From positions 124,001-188,000 of the forward strand of contig CAWUIB010000002.1 in the NCBI GenBank assembly GCA_963922335.1: DNA of 64,000 nt, given 5' to 3'. Shown piece after piece: positions 1 through 8,331 of this stretch. How positions within the stretch are numbered: the stretch's first letter is position 1; each line of letters starts with the position of its first letter. Source of the DNA: CALBPI01 sp963922335. Its GTDB lineage: Bacteria; Pseudomonadota; Gammaproteobacteria; Steroidobacterales; Woeseiaceae. The notes under the pieces were generated by a model. The model ran no database searches and was not told the origin of the DNA. It saw only the letters and a program-made list of their open reading frames with translations. Both the position numbers and the translations under genes were made by a program.

Positions 1-132
1 CGCCGCGAGCGTTCTCAAGTGATGGTCAATCAGCGGCTCGCCGCCGACTTCGACCAGCGGTTTCGGTAGCGTGTCAGTGGTCGGTCTCAGTCGCTCACCC
101 CGACCCGCGGCGAGAATCAGCGCCTCAGTCAT
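1..132 (-). CDS. murU: N-acetylmuramate-1-phosphate uridylyltransferase MurU (N-terminal 44 residues only)
   Basis: The minus strand from the ATG at 132 to the window edge encodes the start of a nucleotidyltransferase: after MTEALILAAG comes RGERLRPTTDTLPKPL. This is the G-x-G-x-R-L-x-P-x-T-x-x-x-P-K-P signature that binds the NTP in sugar-nucleotide pyrophosphorylases. The start overlaps the stop of the upstream kinase gene by 8 bases, so the two are probably translated together. The pairing of an aminoglycoside-phosphotransferase-like kinase with this enzyme is the AmgK-MurU pair of the anabolic MurNAc recycling route (MurNAc to MurNAc-1-P to UDP-MurNAc), known from Pseudomonas and relatives. 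The exact substrate is inferred from this context. The rest of the gene lies outside the window. Confidence 0.85.
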   Translation of the reverse strand, partial: MTEALILAAGRGERLRPTTDTLPKPLVEVGGEPLIDHHLRTLAA

Positions 133-1168
133 TAGCGAGCCCTGGCAAGCAATCCGTCTCGATCCGTTCGGCAATCCACGCGAGTTCAGGATAGATATCG
201 GCGATCGCACAGATATAGTTCAGCGTTCTTGGAATATCCGGCAGGTAGCCGTGTTTGCCATCGCGAATCGAAAGCCGAGCGAAGATCCCGGCAGCTTTCA
301 GCTGGCGCTGGACACCCATCAAGAAAAACCAACGCAATCGTTGTGTCTCGTTTACATCCTGGCCGACGCGACTGTTATTGAGCCAACTACATGCCCAGGC
401 GGTCACTTGCGATAGCGGCCAGTCGACGTAGCAGTCACGAAGCAACGAGACCAGGTCATAGGTGTAGGGCCCGGCCATCGCATCCTGATAGTCGATAACA
501 CCGATTTCATGCTCAGCGGTCACCATCAGATTGCGGCTGTGAAAGTCCCGATGCACGGCCACTACCGGTTGCTGCAAAGCACTCTCGACGAGAATCCCTG
601 TTAATGCGTCCCAATGCGCCTGGTGGGTATCGGTCCACTCGAGTGCGAGATGCTGACGCCACAACCAATCGACAAACAGCTGCATCTCGGTACGTAGTCG
701 CGCCTCGTCGTAGGGCGGAAATTCATTGACCACCTTATCGGGAGCACCCTGCAGCTCATGAAGCAGTGCAGCGGCCTGCCGATACCACGCGTCTGCCTGT
801 TCCGGGTGCGCTTGCAGGACCTGAAGAAGGTCCTGACTACCGAAATCGGTCAGCAGCAAAAATCCGTTGTCATGATCGGCAGCGAACACTGTTGGCACAG
901 GCAGCCCCGTGCTGCCGAGCGCGTTGGTCACACGCTCGAATAGCGCCGTGTCCTCGCGCTCGGGTGGCGCATCCATCAGTATCAGATGCTCATCTCGCTC
1001 GTGGCGTTGTGCGAGACTATCGATCCACGGCTCGTGTAGCGAACACCTGAAGTAGCGACGAAAACTGGCATCCGCGGACGCGATCGTAAGGCTGCCGTTC
1101 AGCCCTAGCCGCTCAAGCCACGCCTCGGCATTTTCCCAACGCGCATCATTCCATGTGTTGCTGCTCAT
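125..1168 (-). CDS. amgK: AmgK-type N-acetylmuramate/N-acetylglucosamine anomeric kinase
   Basis: This 347-residue aminoglycoside phosphotransferase-fold protein should be a cytoplasmic sugar 1-kinase that feeds MurU. The catalytic loop VHRDFHSRNLM (H-R-D-F-H-x-x-N) and the metal-binding VIDYQDAMAGP motif are both intact. I chose the start MSSNTWND at 1168. An in-frame extension up to 1231 would run across the start of lptD and has no family-like sequence. No Shine-Dalgarno sequence precedes 1168, and a TAACAT box ends eight bases before the ATG, so the mRNA may be leaderless. The gene diverges from lptD with only about 31 bases between the two starts, so both promoters must overlap coding or start regions. 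Function is inferred from the neighbouring murU; a generic phosphotransferase role is the alternative. Confidence 0.85.
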   Translation of the reverse strand: MSSNTWNDARWENAEAWLERLGLNGSLTIASADASFRRYFRCSLHEPWIDSLAQRHERDEHLILMDAPPEREDTALFERVTNALGSTGLPVPTVFAADHDNGFLLLTDFGSQDLLQVLQAHPEQADAWYRQAAALLHELQGAPDKVVNEFPPYDEARLRTEMQLFVDWLWRQHLALEWTDTHQAHWDALTGILVESALQQPVVAVHRDFHSRNLMVTAEHEIGVIDYQDAMAGPYTYDLVSLLRDCYVDWPLSQVTAWACSWLNNSRVGQDVNETQRLRWFFLMGVQRQLKAAGIFARLSIRDGKHGYLPDIPRTLNYICAIADIYPELAWIAERIETDCLPGLAND

Positions 1169-1199
1169 CGCGCGCATGTTAGCGCATTGCTTTACACTC

Positions 1200-3428
1200 G
1201 TGCCCACCATCCACAGCCGGACCAAGCCCATCGCGAGTCGCCGTTACAATTTGCTTACCGCCGCAATGTTGTCGGCACTGGCGACGGTAGCGAACGCGCA
1301 ATCCCAGCCGCCGCTTTGCGCCCCCACTGAGATCGATAGCCCGGTGGTTAGTCAGCCCGCGATTAACGCCGATGGGACGATAACGCTCGAATCCGGCGCC
1401 GGGATCATGGACTTCGAAGGCAACGCGCAACTCAGTCAGGGTGTTCGGGTTGAGCGCGACACATTACTCCTCACCGCCGAGGAAGGCACATACAGTGGCA
1501 AGGACGGTACGCTGAGCCTGAACGGTGCCGTTTCTTATCGTGGTAGCGGTGCTGATATCGTCAGCGAAGAGGCCATGCTCAGCGCCTCTGACGGGCGCGT
1601 ATCGTTCACAGATGCCGAGTTCAGTCTCGGCAACGGCGCATCGCGCGGTGCGGCCAGTCTGCTTGCCATTGACCGGGAGGGGACACTGGAGCTGAACGAG
1701 GTCAACTACACGACCTGCCCGCCTGAAGTAGACGACTGGCTGGTGCGCGCAGGCTCGATCGTTCTCGACACAAACTCCGGTGTCGGCACAGCACGCGGAC
1801 TAACTTTGCGCTTCAAGGACGTGCCGATTCTCTACACGCCCTACCTATCGTTTCCAATTTCCACCCAACGCAAGACCGGCTTCCTGCTGCCCAACTTTGG
1901 ACAATCCGCGCGCAATGGGCTCGATATCAGCACACCCTGGTACTGGAACATTGCGCCCGCATACGACGCCACGATTACACCGCGAATCCTGTCCCGCCGA
2001 GGCATCCAGCTAGACACGCAAGTTCGGTATTTGACCGAACGTAGTGTTGGTGAAATCGGACTTGCGCATTTGCCGGGCGACGACCTCGAAAACATCGACC
2101 GCACGTTTTTTCGGTGGCAAAACCAAACGGACTTCGCACAACGATGGCGCGTCTTCGCCGATGTCACCGACGTGTCTGATGATCAGTACCTTGAAGATCT
2201 GGGTGGCAGCTTATCCACTTCGAGCGTGACCCACCTCAATCGCACGTTGGGCGTGCGATATTTCGGCAAGAACATTACCGGCGATATCAGCGCCACAAAT
2301 TACCAGACCATCGACAGCGCCATTCTCGGCGACGAAGAGCCGTATCGTATGCTGCCGCGGGTTCGATTGAATGCACTCTATGCAGATATGCCATGGGGGT
2401 TCGAGGCTGGCTTCACCTCTGAATTCACGGAGTTTGACCGCGACATCGGGGTTACGGGTCGACGACTCCATGCCGCGCCATTTGCCGGATTCAATTGGTC
2501 TTCCGGCGGCATCTATGCGCGCCCAAGGCTGCAGTGGTGGCACACACGATATGCCTTGGAGGAGCCTGGAAATCCCGGCACCCGCACGGCGACCCGTGAC
2601 CTGCCGATCGCAAGCCTCGACGCCGGTTTAAGACTGGAACGTACACTGAAGACGGCCGGCCTGATTCAGACGCTGGAGCCGCATCTGTATTACGTGCATG
2701 TACCGTTCCGCGATCAGAGCGACCTGCCCGTCTTTGACACCATCCTGCCGATCTCGAGCCTCGAGCAGCTATACCGTGAGAACCGCTTTATTGGTATCGA
2801 CAGGATCGGGGATACCGACCAACTGACGGTCGGCGTTCGCACCCGACTCCTGGCTGAGAACAGCGGGCGTACGTTATTGACTGCCACCATTGGCCAAAGC
2901 CGTAGCTTGTCTTCGCAGGAGGTTCGTCTCCCGGATAGCGTTGTCCCGCAAGGCAATGCCTCAGACTATATCGCTGAATTGCTGGTCAACGTGTGGGGTA
3001 ACTGGAATGTTGAATTAGCCCAGCAGTGGAACGCGGAGCGCAGTACCACAACCAAATCGGAGGTCCGGTTACAGTATCGCCCGGGCAATAAGCGAGTGGT
3101 CAATCTGGCCTACCGCTTCCGCGAGGACTCGCTCGAACAGGGTGATGTCTCGTTCAGCTGGCCGGTCGCCTCGCGCTGGAACATCGTGGGCAGGTATAAT
3201 TACTCGCTGCGCGACAAGGTATCTCTGGAGCGCTTTTTCGGACTTGAGTACGAGAGCTGCTGCTGGGGCGTTCGCGTTGTGTCGCGGCGGTTTATCAGCC
3301 GCAGGGATGGTACCGCCGACACCGCGATCTCGGTTCAGTTGGAACTCAAGGGTCTGACCAGTGTCGGAGACCCTGCGGATCAGCTTCTGGAACAAGGTAT
3401 CCTCGGGTACCAATCGACAATCGACTAG
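1200..3428 (+). CDS. lptD: LPS-assembly outer-membrane protein LptD
   Basis: LptD is the outer-membrane beta-barrel that, with LptE, inserts lipopolysaccharide into the outer leaflet. The protein has a signal peptide (basic stretch, then LLTAAMLSALATVANA, cleavage before Q), an N-terminal OstA/LptA-like beta-jellyroll in roughly the first quarter, and a long barrel domain. The cysteine pattern of the family is present: one Cys just after the signal peptide, one in YTTCPPE, and the pair in ESCCWG. These form the inter-domain disulfides needed for function in E. coli. The start is uncertain. GTG at 1200 gives 742 residues and a normal signal peptide; ATG at 1155 adds 15 unlikely residues. surA follows after 3 bases, and SurA is the chaperone for LptD, so this is a functional operon. 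Confidence 0.95.
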   Translation: MPTIHSRTKPIASRRYNLLTAAMLSALATVANAQSQPPLCAPTEIDSPVVSQPAINADGTITLESGAGIMDFEGNAQLSQGVRVERDTLLLTAEEGTYSGKDGTLSLNGAVSYRGSGADIVSEEAMLSASDGRVSFTDAEFSLGNGASRGAASLLAIDREGTLELNEVNYTTCPPEVDDWLVRAGSIVLDTNSGVGTARGLTLRFKDVPILYTPYLSFPISTQRKTGFLLPNFGQSARNGLDISTPWYWNIAPAYDATITPRILSRRGIQLDTQVRYLTERSVGEIGLAHLPGDDLENIDRTFFRWQNQTDFAQRWRVFADVTDVSDDQYLEDLGGSLSTSSVTHLNRTLGVRYFGKNITGDISATNYQTIDSAILGDEEPYRMLPRVRLNALYADMPWGFEAGFTSEFTEFDRDIGVTGRRLHAAPFAGFNWSSGGIYARPRLQWWHTRYALEEPGNPGTRTATRDLPIASLDAGLRLERTLKTAGLIQTLEPHLYYVHVPFRDQSDLPVFDTILPISSLEQLYRENRFIGIDRIGDTDQLTVGVRTRLLAENSGRTLLTATIGQSRSLSSQEVRLPDSVVPQGNASDYIAELLVNVWGNWNVELAQQWNAERSTTTKSEVRLQYRPGNKRVVNLAYRFREDSLEQGDVSFSWPVASRWNIVGRYNYSLRDKVSLERFFGLEYESCCWGVRVVSRRFISRRDGTADTAISVQLELKGLTSVGDPADQLLEQGILGYQSTID

Positions 3429-3431
3429 CCC

Positions 3432-4733
3432 ATGAACAAAATTCAATCGCCACTGCCTTTTGTCCTGGCACTGTTGCTTACGTTAACTACAGGCTCCGCG
3501 CTCGCCCAGGAAGAGAGCGTCTTGTTGGATCGCGTTGTCGCACTCGTGAACGACGGTGTTGTGCTCGAGAGTGAGCTCAACGTACAGGTGCAGATCATCA
3601 AGCAACGCATTCTTGAGACCGGACAGCCTATGCCGCCGGAGAGTGAACTTAAGTCGCAGATCCTCGAACGACTGATCGTTACCCGACTACAGCTTCAGCG
3701 CGCAGATCGAATGGGCATTCGAATTTCCGATGAAGCGCTCAACAACGCCTTGGCGAGTGTGGCACAACGCAACGGCATTCCATTCGAGCAGCTGCCCGAG
3801 GTCATGTCCGCGCAGGGGATTTCGTATCCCGTTTATCGCGAAGACATGCGTGAGCAAATGGTGATCGAACAGGTTCGCAATATTTCCGTTGTACGACGGA
3901 TCAGCGTCACCGAACGCGAGTTGGAGCAGTGCCTGGCACGAACCGAGCAACAGTCGGGCGTGAACGCCGAATATGATCTCTCGCACATGCTGATCAGCGT
4001 CTCGGGCACCGCGACCGCTGATGAATTTCGCGCGGCGCAAGACAAAGCGGAATCGCTCTACAAGCAGATCAAGGATGGTGCGGATTTCGCAACGCTGGCC
4101 ATCACCAACTCGGACAGCGAAACCGCTCTGGAGGGCGGCAGTCTGGGTTGGAGGAAAGGCAATCAGATCCCGACGCTCTTCGCTGATGCGGTTTATGAGA
4201 TGAACGTTGGCGACGTCTCACGGCCCATCCGCAGTGGGAGCGGTTTTCATCTGGTGCGGCTAAACGAGATGCGCGGTGCTACCGGGCGCAGCGAAATCGA
4301 ACAAACCAACGTCCGACACATTCTTGTGCGACCCAATGAAATTCTGGATGAGGCGGCAGCGCGCCAGAAGCTTCAGGACATTCGTTCACGAATTCTCGAA
4401 GGCGAGGATTTCGCTGATCTTGCAAAGCTCAACTCCGACGACCCCGGCTCCGGCAATCTCGGCGGTGATCTCGGCTGGACACAACCCGGTGTTTTTGTCC
4501 CGGAATTCACCGAGGTCGTCAATGAACTCGAACCGAATCAACTCTCGGAAGTGATCCAGACACGTTTCGGTTTTCATATCATTGAAGTGCTCGGGCGCCG
4601 GATGTACGACAACACCGACGAAGTGCGCCGAAATGAGTGCGCAACCAGCCTGCGTAACTCGCGAGTCGGCGAGGAGACCGAGTTGTGGCTGCGTCGTTTG
4701 CGGGACGAAGCCTTCGTGGACAAGCGTATCTGA
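3432..4733 (+). CDS. surA: Periplasmic chaperone and peptidyl-prolyl isomerase SurA
   Basis: SurA escorts unfolded outer-membrane proteins, LptD among them, across the periplasm. The 433-residue protein begins with a clear signal peptide (cleaved after GSALA). The SurA N-terminal domain follows (about 30-170), starting DRVVALVNDGVVLESEL, then two parvulin-type rotamase domains (about 175-275 and 285-385). Each rotamase carries a GG-x-LGW motif (EGGSLGWRKG and LGGDLGWTQPG) and a SGFHLV or FGFHII end. Length matches the E. coli protein (428). The gene sits 3 bases after lptD, and its end is followed within a few bases by the likely pdxA start. Confidence 0.96.
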   Translation: MNKIQSPLPFVLALLLTLTTGSALAQEESVLLDRVVALVNDGVVLESELNVQVQIIKQRILETGQPMPPESELKSQILERLIVTRLQLQRADRMGIRISDEALNNALASVAQRNGIPFEQLPEVMSAQGISYPVYREDMREQMVIEQVRNISVVRRISVTERELEQCLARTEQQSGVNAEYDLSHMLISVSGTATADEFRAAQDKAESLYKQIKDGADFATLAITNSDSETALEGGSLGWRKGNQIPTLFADAVYEMNVGDVSRPIRSGSGFHLVRLNEMRGATGRSEIEQTNVRHILVRPNEILDEAAARQKLQDIRSRILEGEDFADLAKLNSDDPGSGNLGGDLGWTQPGVFVPEFTEVVNELEPNQLSEVIQTRFGFHIIEVLGRRMYDNTDEVRRNECATSLRNSRVGEETELWLRRLRDEAFVDKRI

Positions 4734-4738
4734 ATCCT

Positions 4739-5725
4739 TTGAGGCTGGCGCTCACAACTGGAGAGCCCGCAGGGATAGGACCGGAAATCTGTCTCAAGCG
4801 TGCGCTGGTGCCGCAACCGTGCGCTTTGATCGCTATCGGGGACGCAGATTTCCTGTCGCATCGCGCCGATCAGATGGGTATACCCGTCGAAATCGAACGC
4901 ATGACCATAGACGCCCTCCCCAATACGCACACGCCCGGCAATCTACCGGTATTGCACACACCGATTTGCATGCATGATTGTCTCGGTGTGCCCGACACGC
5001 GCAACGCCGCCGGCCTGATTGAGGGTTTGAACCGCGCGGTGGACGGATGTATGGCGGGCGACTTTGCAGGCATGGTCACCGCACCGGTTCAAAAATCGGC
5101 GATTGCCGATGGTGGATACCGTTTTCTCGGCCACACGGAATACATCGCTGAGCGAAGCGGCGCAGATCAATCGGTAATGCTGATCGCAAATGACACTTTG
5201 CGCGTCGCGCTGGTCACAACACACCTTCCGTTGAGAGCAGTCGCAGATGCGATCACCAAGTCCAAGATTCTGCGAGTCGCGCGCGTGCTTGCCAGGGATC
5301 TCTCTCGGCGATTTGGTATCGATGATCCGACCATCGCAGTGTGCGGGCTCAATCCGCACGCCGGCGAACAAGGACACCTCGGTCATGAGGACGATGCGGT
5401 AATCAAGCCAGCCATCGAACAACTTCGATCTGAAGGCATCGAAATCCGAGGACCCTACCCCGCCGACACCATCTTCAATCATGCCGGTAAGGACGCTGAT
5501 GCGATCCTTGCGATGTACCACGACCAAGGCTTGCCCGTGGTCAAATACGCAGGCTTCGGGTCCCTGGTCAATGTCACGCTGGGCCTGCCGATCATCCGCA
5601 CCTCGGTCGATCACGGCAGCGCACTCGATCTCGCCGGAAAAGGCATCGCCGACACCGAAAGCCTGCAGGCTGCCATTGATCTCGCCGCACATCTTGCCGC
5701 CAGTGAACACGCACAAACCTCGTAA
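4739..5725 (+). CDS. pdxA: 4-hydroxythreonine-4-phosphate dehydrogenase PdxA
   Basis: PdxA oxidises 4-phospho-hydroxy-L-threonine in the DXP-dependent pyridoxal phosphate pathway. The sequence has the family start TTGEPAGIGPEI, the GHTEY motif, the metal-site region GLNPHAGEQGHLG and AMYHDQGLPVVK. Three metal-binding histidines are therefore present. A TTG start at 4739 gives 328 residues, matching the family (329 in E. coli). A GTG at 4685 would lie inside surA and add a non-conserved leader. The gene overlaps rsmA by 23 bases. Context (surA-pdxA-rsmA-apaG-apaH) is the conserved gammaproteobacterial order. Confidence 0.94.
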   Translation: MRLALTTGEPAGIGPEICLKRALVPQPCALIAIGDADFLSHRADQMGIPVEIERMTIDALPNTHTPGNLPVLHTPICMHDCLGVPDTRNAAGLIEGLNRAVDGCMAGDFAGMVTAPVQKSAIADGGYRFLGHTEYIAERSGADQSVMLIANDTLRVALVTTHLPLRAVADAITKSKILRVARVLARDLSRRFGIDDPTIAVCGLNPHAGEQGHLGHEDDAVIKPAIEQLRSEGIEIRGPYPADTIFNHAGKDADAILAMYHDQGLPVVKYAGFGSLVNVTLGLPIIRTSVDHGSALDLAGKGIADTESLQAAIDLAAHLAASEHAQTS

Positions 5726-6470
5726 AAGGTTCGGCCAGCACTTCCTGACCGATACCTCGGTCGTGGATCGTATGCTGCGCGCTATCGCACCGAAACCGGG
5801 TGAGCATCTGGTCGAGATCGGCCCGGGGCAGCGAGCGCTGACCGAGGGATTAGAGTCACGCGCCGGTCAACTGACACTGATAGAACTCGATCGCGACCTG
5901 GTGCTCGAGCTGCAGCAGGTCTATCGAAACAACGAACAGGTTCGGATCGTTTCGGGCGATGCACTCAACCAGGATTACAGCGCCCTCGGGGGACCGCTGA
6001 GGTTGGTCGGCAATTTGCCCTACAACATCTCTACACCACTCTTGTTTCACCTTTCGCAGCACATCGATGCGGTGATCGACATGCACTTCATGTTGCAAAA
6101 GGAAGTCGTCGACCGAATTGTGGCGCGTGCTGGAGACAAGGCTTACGGACGCCTCAGCGTGATGCTCGGTTGCGCATTTGACGCTGAACATCTCTTCGAT
6201 GTCGGCCCGGAAGCGTTCGATCCGCCCCCGAGGGTACAGTCGGCGATTGTGCGCCTCACACCGCTACCCAAATCAGACCGGCTGGGCTTGGATAGCAATT
6301 TTGAAACAGTGGTGAAGCGCGCGTTTTCCATGCGCCGTAAGACGCTACGCAACGCATTGCGCGATTTCGTCGATGCAGAACAGATGATGGATCTCGGCAT
6401 CGACCCCGGGCGAAGGCCGGAAACGCTCTCAATCGCGGAGTTCGATGCACTCTCGCGATTGCGTTCCTGA
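5703..6470 (+). CDS. rsmA: 16S rRNA A1518/A1519 dimethyltransferase RsmA (KsgA)
   Basis: RsmA dimethylates two adjacent adenines near the 3' end of 16S rRNA, a late step in 30S assembly; its loss gives kasugamycin resistance. The protein has the RKRFGQHFL start, the SAM-binding motif VEIGPGQRALTEGL and the NLPYNIS catalytic motif of N6-adenine methyltransferases. The GTG at 5703 lies inside the end of pdxA, giving a 23-base overlap and 255 residues, slightly shorter than E. coli KsgA (273). One small departure from the common motif is GPGQRALT, where most homologues have GPG-x-G-x-LT. Confidence 0.95.
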   Translation: MNTHKPRKRFGQHFLTDTSVVDRMLRAIAPKPGEHLVEIGPGQRALTEGLESRAGQLTLIELDRDLVLELQQVYRNNEQVRIVSGDALNQDYSALGGPLRLVGNLPYNISTPLLFHLSQHIDAVIDMHFMLQKEVVDRIVARAGDKAYGRLSVMLGCAFDAEHLFDVGPEAFDPPPRVQSAIVRLTPLPKSDRLGLDSNFETVVKRAFSMRRKTLRNALRDFVDAEQMMDLGIDPGRRPETLSIAEFDALSRLRS

Positions 6471-6516
6471 TCACAAAGCAATTGCGCCACTTCCGGCGGT
6501 TTGCTTGAATGGCGTC

Positions 6517-6891
6517 ATGGAAAACCCCTCGATTGACATTGATGTCGCTACCACCTACCGCGAGGATCGAAGCGAGCCCGATTCAGGCAGATTTGTATTC
6601 GCCTATCGTATCCGCATTCGCAACGACGGCGATCAGGTCACTCAGCTGTTGCGCAGACACTGGGTCATTACCGACAGCAACGGGAAGGTGCAGGAAGTTC
6701 GTGGGGACGGTGTCGTCGGTCAACAACCGGTACTCGAGCCCGGTGAGAGCTATGAGTACAGCTCCGGCGCGATCATCGAAACACCGGTCGGCACCATGCA
6801 GGGTAGCTACCTGATGAAGCGCAACGACGATGTCCGTTTCGAAGCGCCGATCGAGCCATTCACATTGGCCATCCCCGGCATTCTCCAGTAG
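6517..6891 (+). CDS. apaG: ApaG (Co2+/Mg2+ efflux-associated) protein
   Basis: This 124-residue protein has the ApaG immunoglobulin-like fold: FVFAYRIRIRNDG, then HWVITDSNGKVQEV-x-GDGVVGQQP, then an SGAIIETPVGTMQGSY segment. The E. coli protein has 125 residues. ApaG is linked to Co2+ resistance and Mg2+ efflux in Salmonella, but its molecular activity is not established. The ATG at 6517 (MENPSIDI) fits the family start; the frame extends further upstream but without conservation. It lies between rsmA and apaH, the standard order, with gaps of 46 and 11 bases. Confidence 0.95.
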   Translation: MENPSIDIDVATTYREDRSEPDSGRFVFAYRIRIRNDGDQVTQLLRRHWVITDSNGKVQEVRGDGVVGQQPVLEPGESYEYSSGAIIETPVGTMQGSYLMKRNDDVRFEAPIEPFTLAIPGILQ

Positions 6892-6902
6892 CGAATGATT
6901 TC

Positions 6903-7736
6903 ATGGCCGTGTACGCCATCGGCGACCTTCAGGGGTGTTACGAGGAATTCAAGCGGCTGTTGGACCTCGTGGAGTTCGATCTTTCCCGAGATACGCTTTG
7001 GCTAACCGGTGATCTCGTCAATCGCGGTCCGCATTCCCTCGCGACACTGAGGTTTGTCAGGAGTCTCGGCGACTCGGTCATTACTGTGCTTGGCAATCAC
7101 GACCTACACCTGCTTGCTCTGGCGAATGTCGACAGCAAACGTGCACGCCGTTACCACGACCTGCACTCCGTACTTGACGCGCCGGACGCCGATGAGTTGA
7201 TCGAATGGTTACGCCACAGGCCACTGCTGCACTTTGACTCGCAACTCGACAAGGCGCTGGTGCATGCCGGAATTTTGCCGCGCTGGAGTATCAAAAAAGC
7301 GCTGAAGCTCGCCGGCGAGGTCGAAACCGTCCTTCGCAGCGACGAGCACGAACACCTGCTTCACCGGCTGTATGGCAATAAGCCTGCGCTGTGGCGCAAG
7401 ACGCTCGAGGGCGTCGATCGCTGGCGCTACATCATCAATGTGTTTACGCGCATGCGCATGTTAACGCTGCGTGGTGGCCTGGACTTGCGCACCAAAGGTC
7501 TGCCGGCCAGCGGGCCGAAGCACAGCAAGCCCTGGTTTACGGTGCCGCACAAGCGAGGAGAAACAGAAGTGGTGTTTGGTCACTGGTCCGCCCTCGGCTA
7601 CTTCCGGGGAAACGGCGTTCTCGGACTTGATAGCGGTTGTGTTTGGGGCCGGAGTCTGACGGCTGTGCGTCTCGATGTTGCATCGGGCGTCCAACCACCT
7701 GTGACCACCGGATGTCCACCTTACGGGAAACGATAG
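6903..7736 (+). CDS. apaH: Symmetrical bis(5'-nucleosyl)-tetraphosphatase ApaH
   Basis: ApaH hydrolyses Ap4A symmetrically to two ADP. In E. coli it also removes Np4 caps from RNA. The 277-residue protein carries the metallophosphatase metal-site motifs: GDLQGCYEEF, GDLVNRGPHS and LGNHDLHLL. Later HAG (HAGILPRWS) and GHWSALGY complete the metal site. Length equals the family (280 in E. coli). It is the last gene of the lptD block. In E. coli folA follows directly, whereas here 5.9 kb of accessory genes come first. Confidence 0.96.
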   Translation: MAVYAIGDLQGCYEEFKRLLDLVEFDLSRDTLWLTGDLVNRGPHSLATLRFVRSLGDSVITVLGNHDLHLLALANVDSKRARRYHDLHSVLDAPDADELIEWLRHRPLLHFDSQLDKALVHAGILPRWSIKKALKLAGEVETVLRSDEHEHLLHRLYGNKPALWRKTLEGVDRWRYIINVFTRMRMLTLRGGLDLRTKGLPASGPKHSKPWFTVPHKRGETEVVFGHWSALGYFRGNGVLGLDSGCVWGRSLTAVRLDVASGVQPPVTTGCPPYGKR

Positions 7737-7745
7737 TAACGGCTT

Positions 7746-7766
7746 ACACGGTCGACATAACCGTGT
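7746..7766. promoter_or_regulatory. Inverted repeat over the kynurenine operon promoter, candidate operator
   Basis: Seven-base perfect arms ACACGGT-N7-ACCGTGT. The repeat covers the -35 element and half the spacer of the promoter in front of nbaC, a typical repressor position. The binding protein is unknown, and no regulator gene adjoins the operon. Confidence 0.5.
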
Positions 7767-7779
7767 CGCACACTACAAT
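7752..7779 (+). promoter_or_regulatory. Sigma70-type promoter of the kynurenine operon
   Basis: The -35 box TCGACA (7752-7757) and -10 box TACAAT (7774-7779) are separated by 16 bases. The predicted transcript start seven bases past the -10 box falls on the A of the nbaC ATG (7786), so the mRNA may be leaderless. A short GAAGGG lies too close to the ATG to be a normal ribosome binding site. Confidence 0.5.
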
Positions 7780-7785
7780 GAAGGG

Positions 7786-8331
7786 ATGAGCGAACTGACC
7801 GACACCGGACCTTTGCCCCATCTGCAACCGTTCGATCTGCACGGTTGGATTGACCGCCATCGACACTTGTTGAAGCCACCCGTCGGCAATCAACAAGTAT
7901 TCGAAGACAACGGCTTCATCATTATGGTGGTGGGCGGCCCTAATCAACGGGACGACTATCACATCGACGAAGGCGAGGAATTTTTCTACCAGCTCGAAGG
8001 CGACATGGTGCTGCGAACCATTCAGGATCAGCAGCGTGTGGATATCCCGATTTCAGCCGGTCAGGTTTTGTTGTTGCCGCCGCGCGTACCCCATTCCCCA
8101 CAGCGCATGGCGGCCTCGGTGGGATTAGTCGTTGAGCGCCAGCGGCGAAACGATGAGCTCGACGGTTTTCAATGGTATTGCGACAACTGCGATGCGTTGC
8201 TGTACGAGGAGTACTTGCACGTGAGCGATATCGTGAACCAGCTGCCGCCCGTGTTCGATCGTTTTTACGCCAGTGTTGCCAACCGAACGTGCGATCATTG
8301 CGGCACCATCAAACCGGATCGTGAATCGTGA
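7786..8331 (+). CDS. nbaC: 3-hydroxyanthranilate 3,4-dioxygenase
   Basis: This cupin enzyme cleaves 3-hydroxyanthranilate with O2 to 2-amino-3-carboxymuconate semialdehyde, the precursor of quinolinate (NAD) or of the 2-aminomuconate degradation route. The 181-residue protein has the iron ligands His59 and Glu65 (in DDYHIDEGEEFFYQ) and His103 (in RVPHSPQR). It also has the bacterial-type C-terminal rubredoxin-like site, Cys132, Cys135, Cys169 and Cys172 (CDNC and CDHC). It is the first of four tightly packed genes; the next starts inside its stop codon. Family assignment is secure from the motifs and the kynurenine gene context. Confidence 0.95.
   Translation: MSELTDTGPLPHLQPFDLHGWIDRHRHLLKPPVGNQQVFEDNGFIIMVVGGPNQRDDYHIDEGEEFFYQLEGDMVLRTIQDQQRVDIPISAGQVLLLPPRVPHSPQRMAASVGLVVERQRRNDELDGFQWYCDNCDALLYEEYLHVSDIVNQLPPVFDRFYASVANRTCDHCGTIKPDRES

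Noticed and set aside
4943..5716. 257-codon open frame opposite pdxA
   Set aside because: It lies entirely antisense to a complete pdxA with all metal-site motifs, and its product has no domain-like features.
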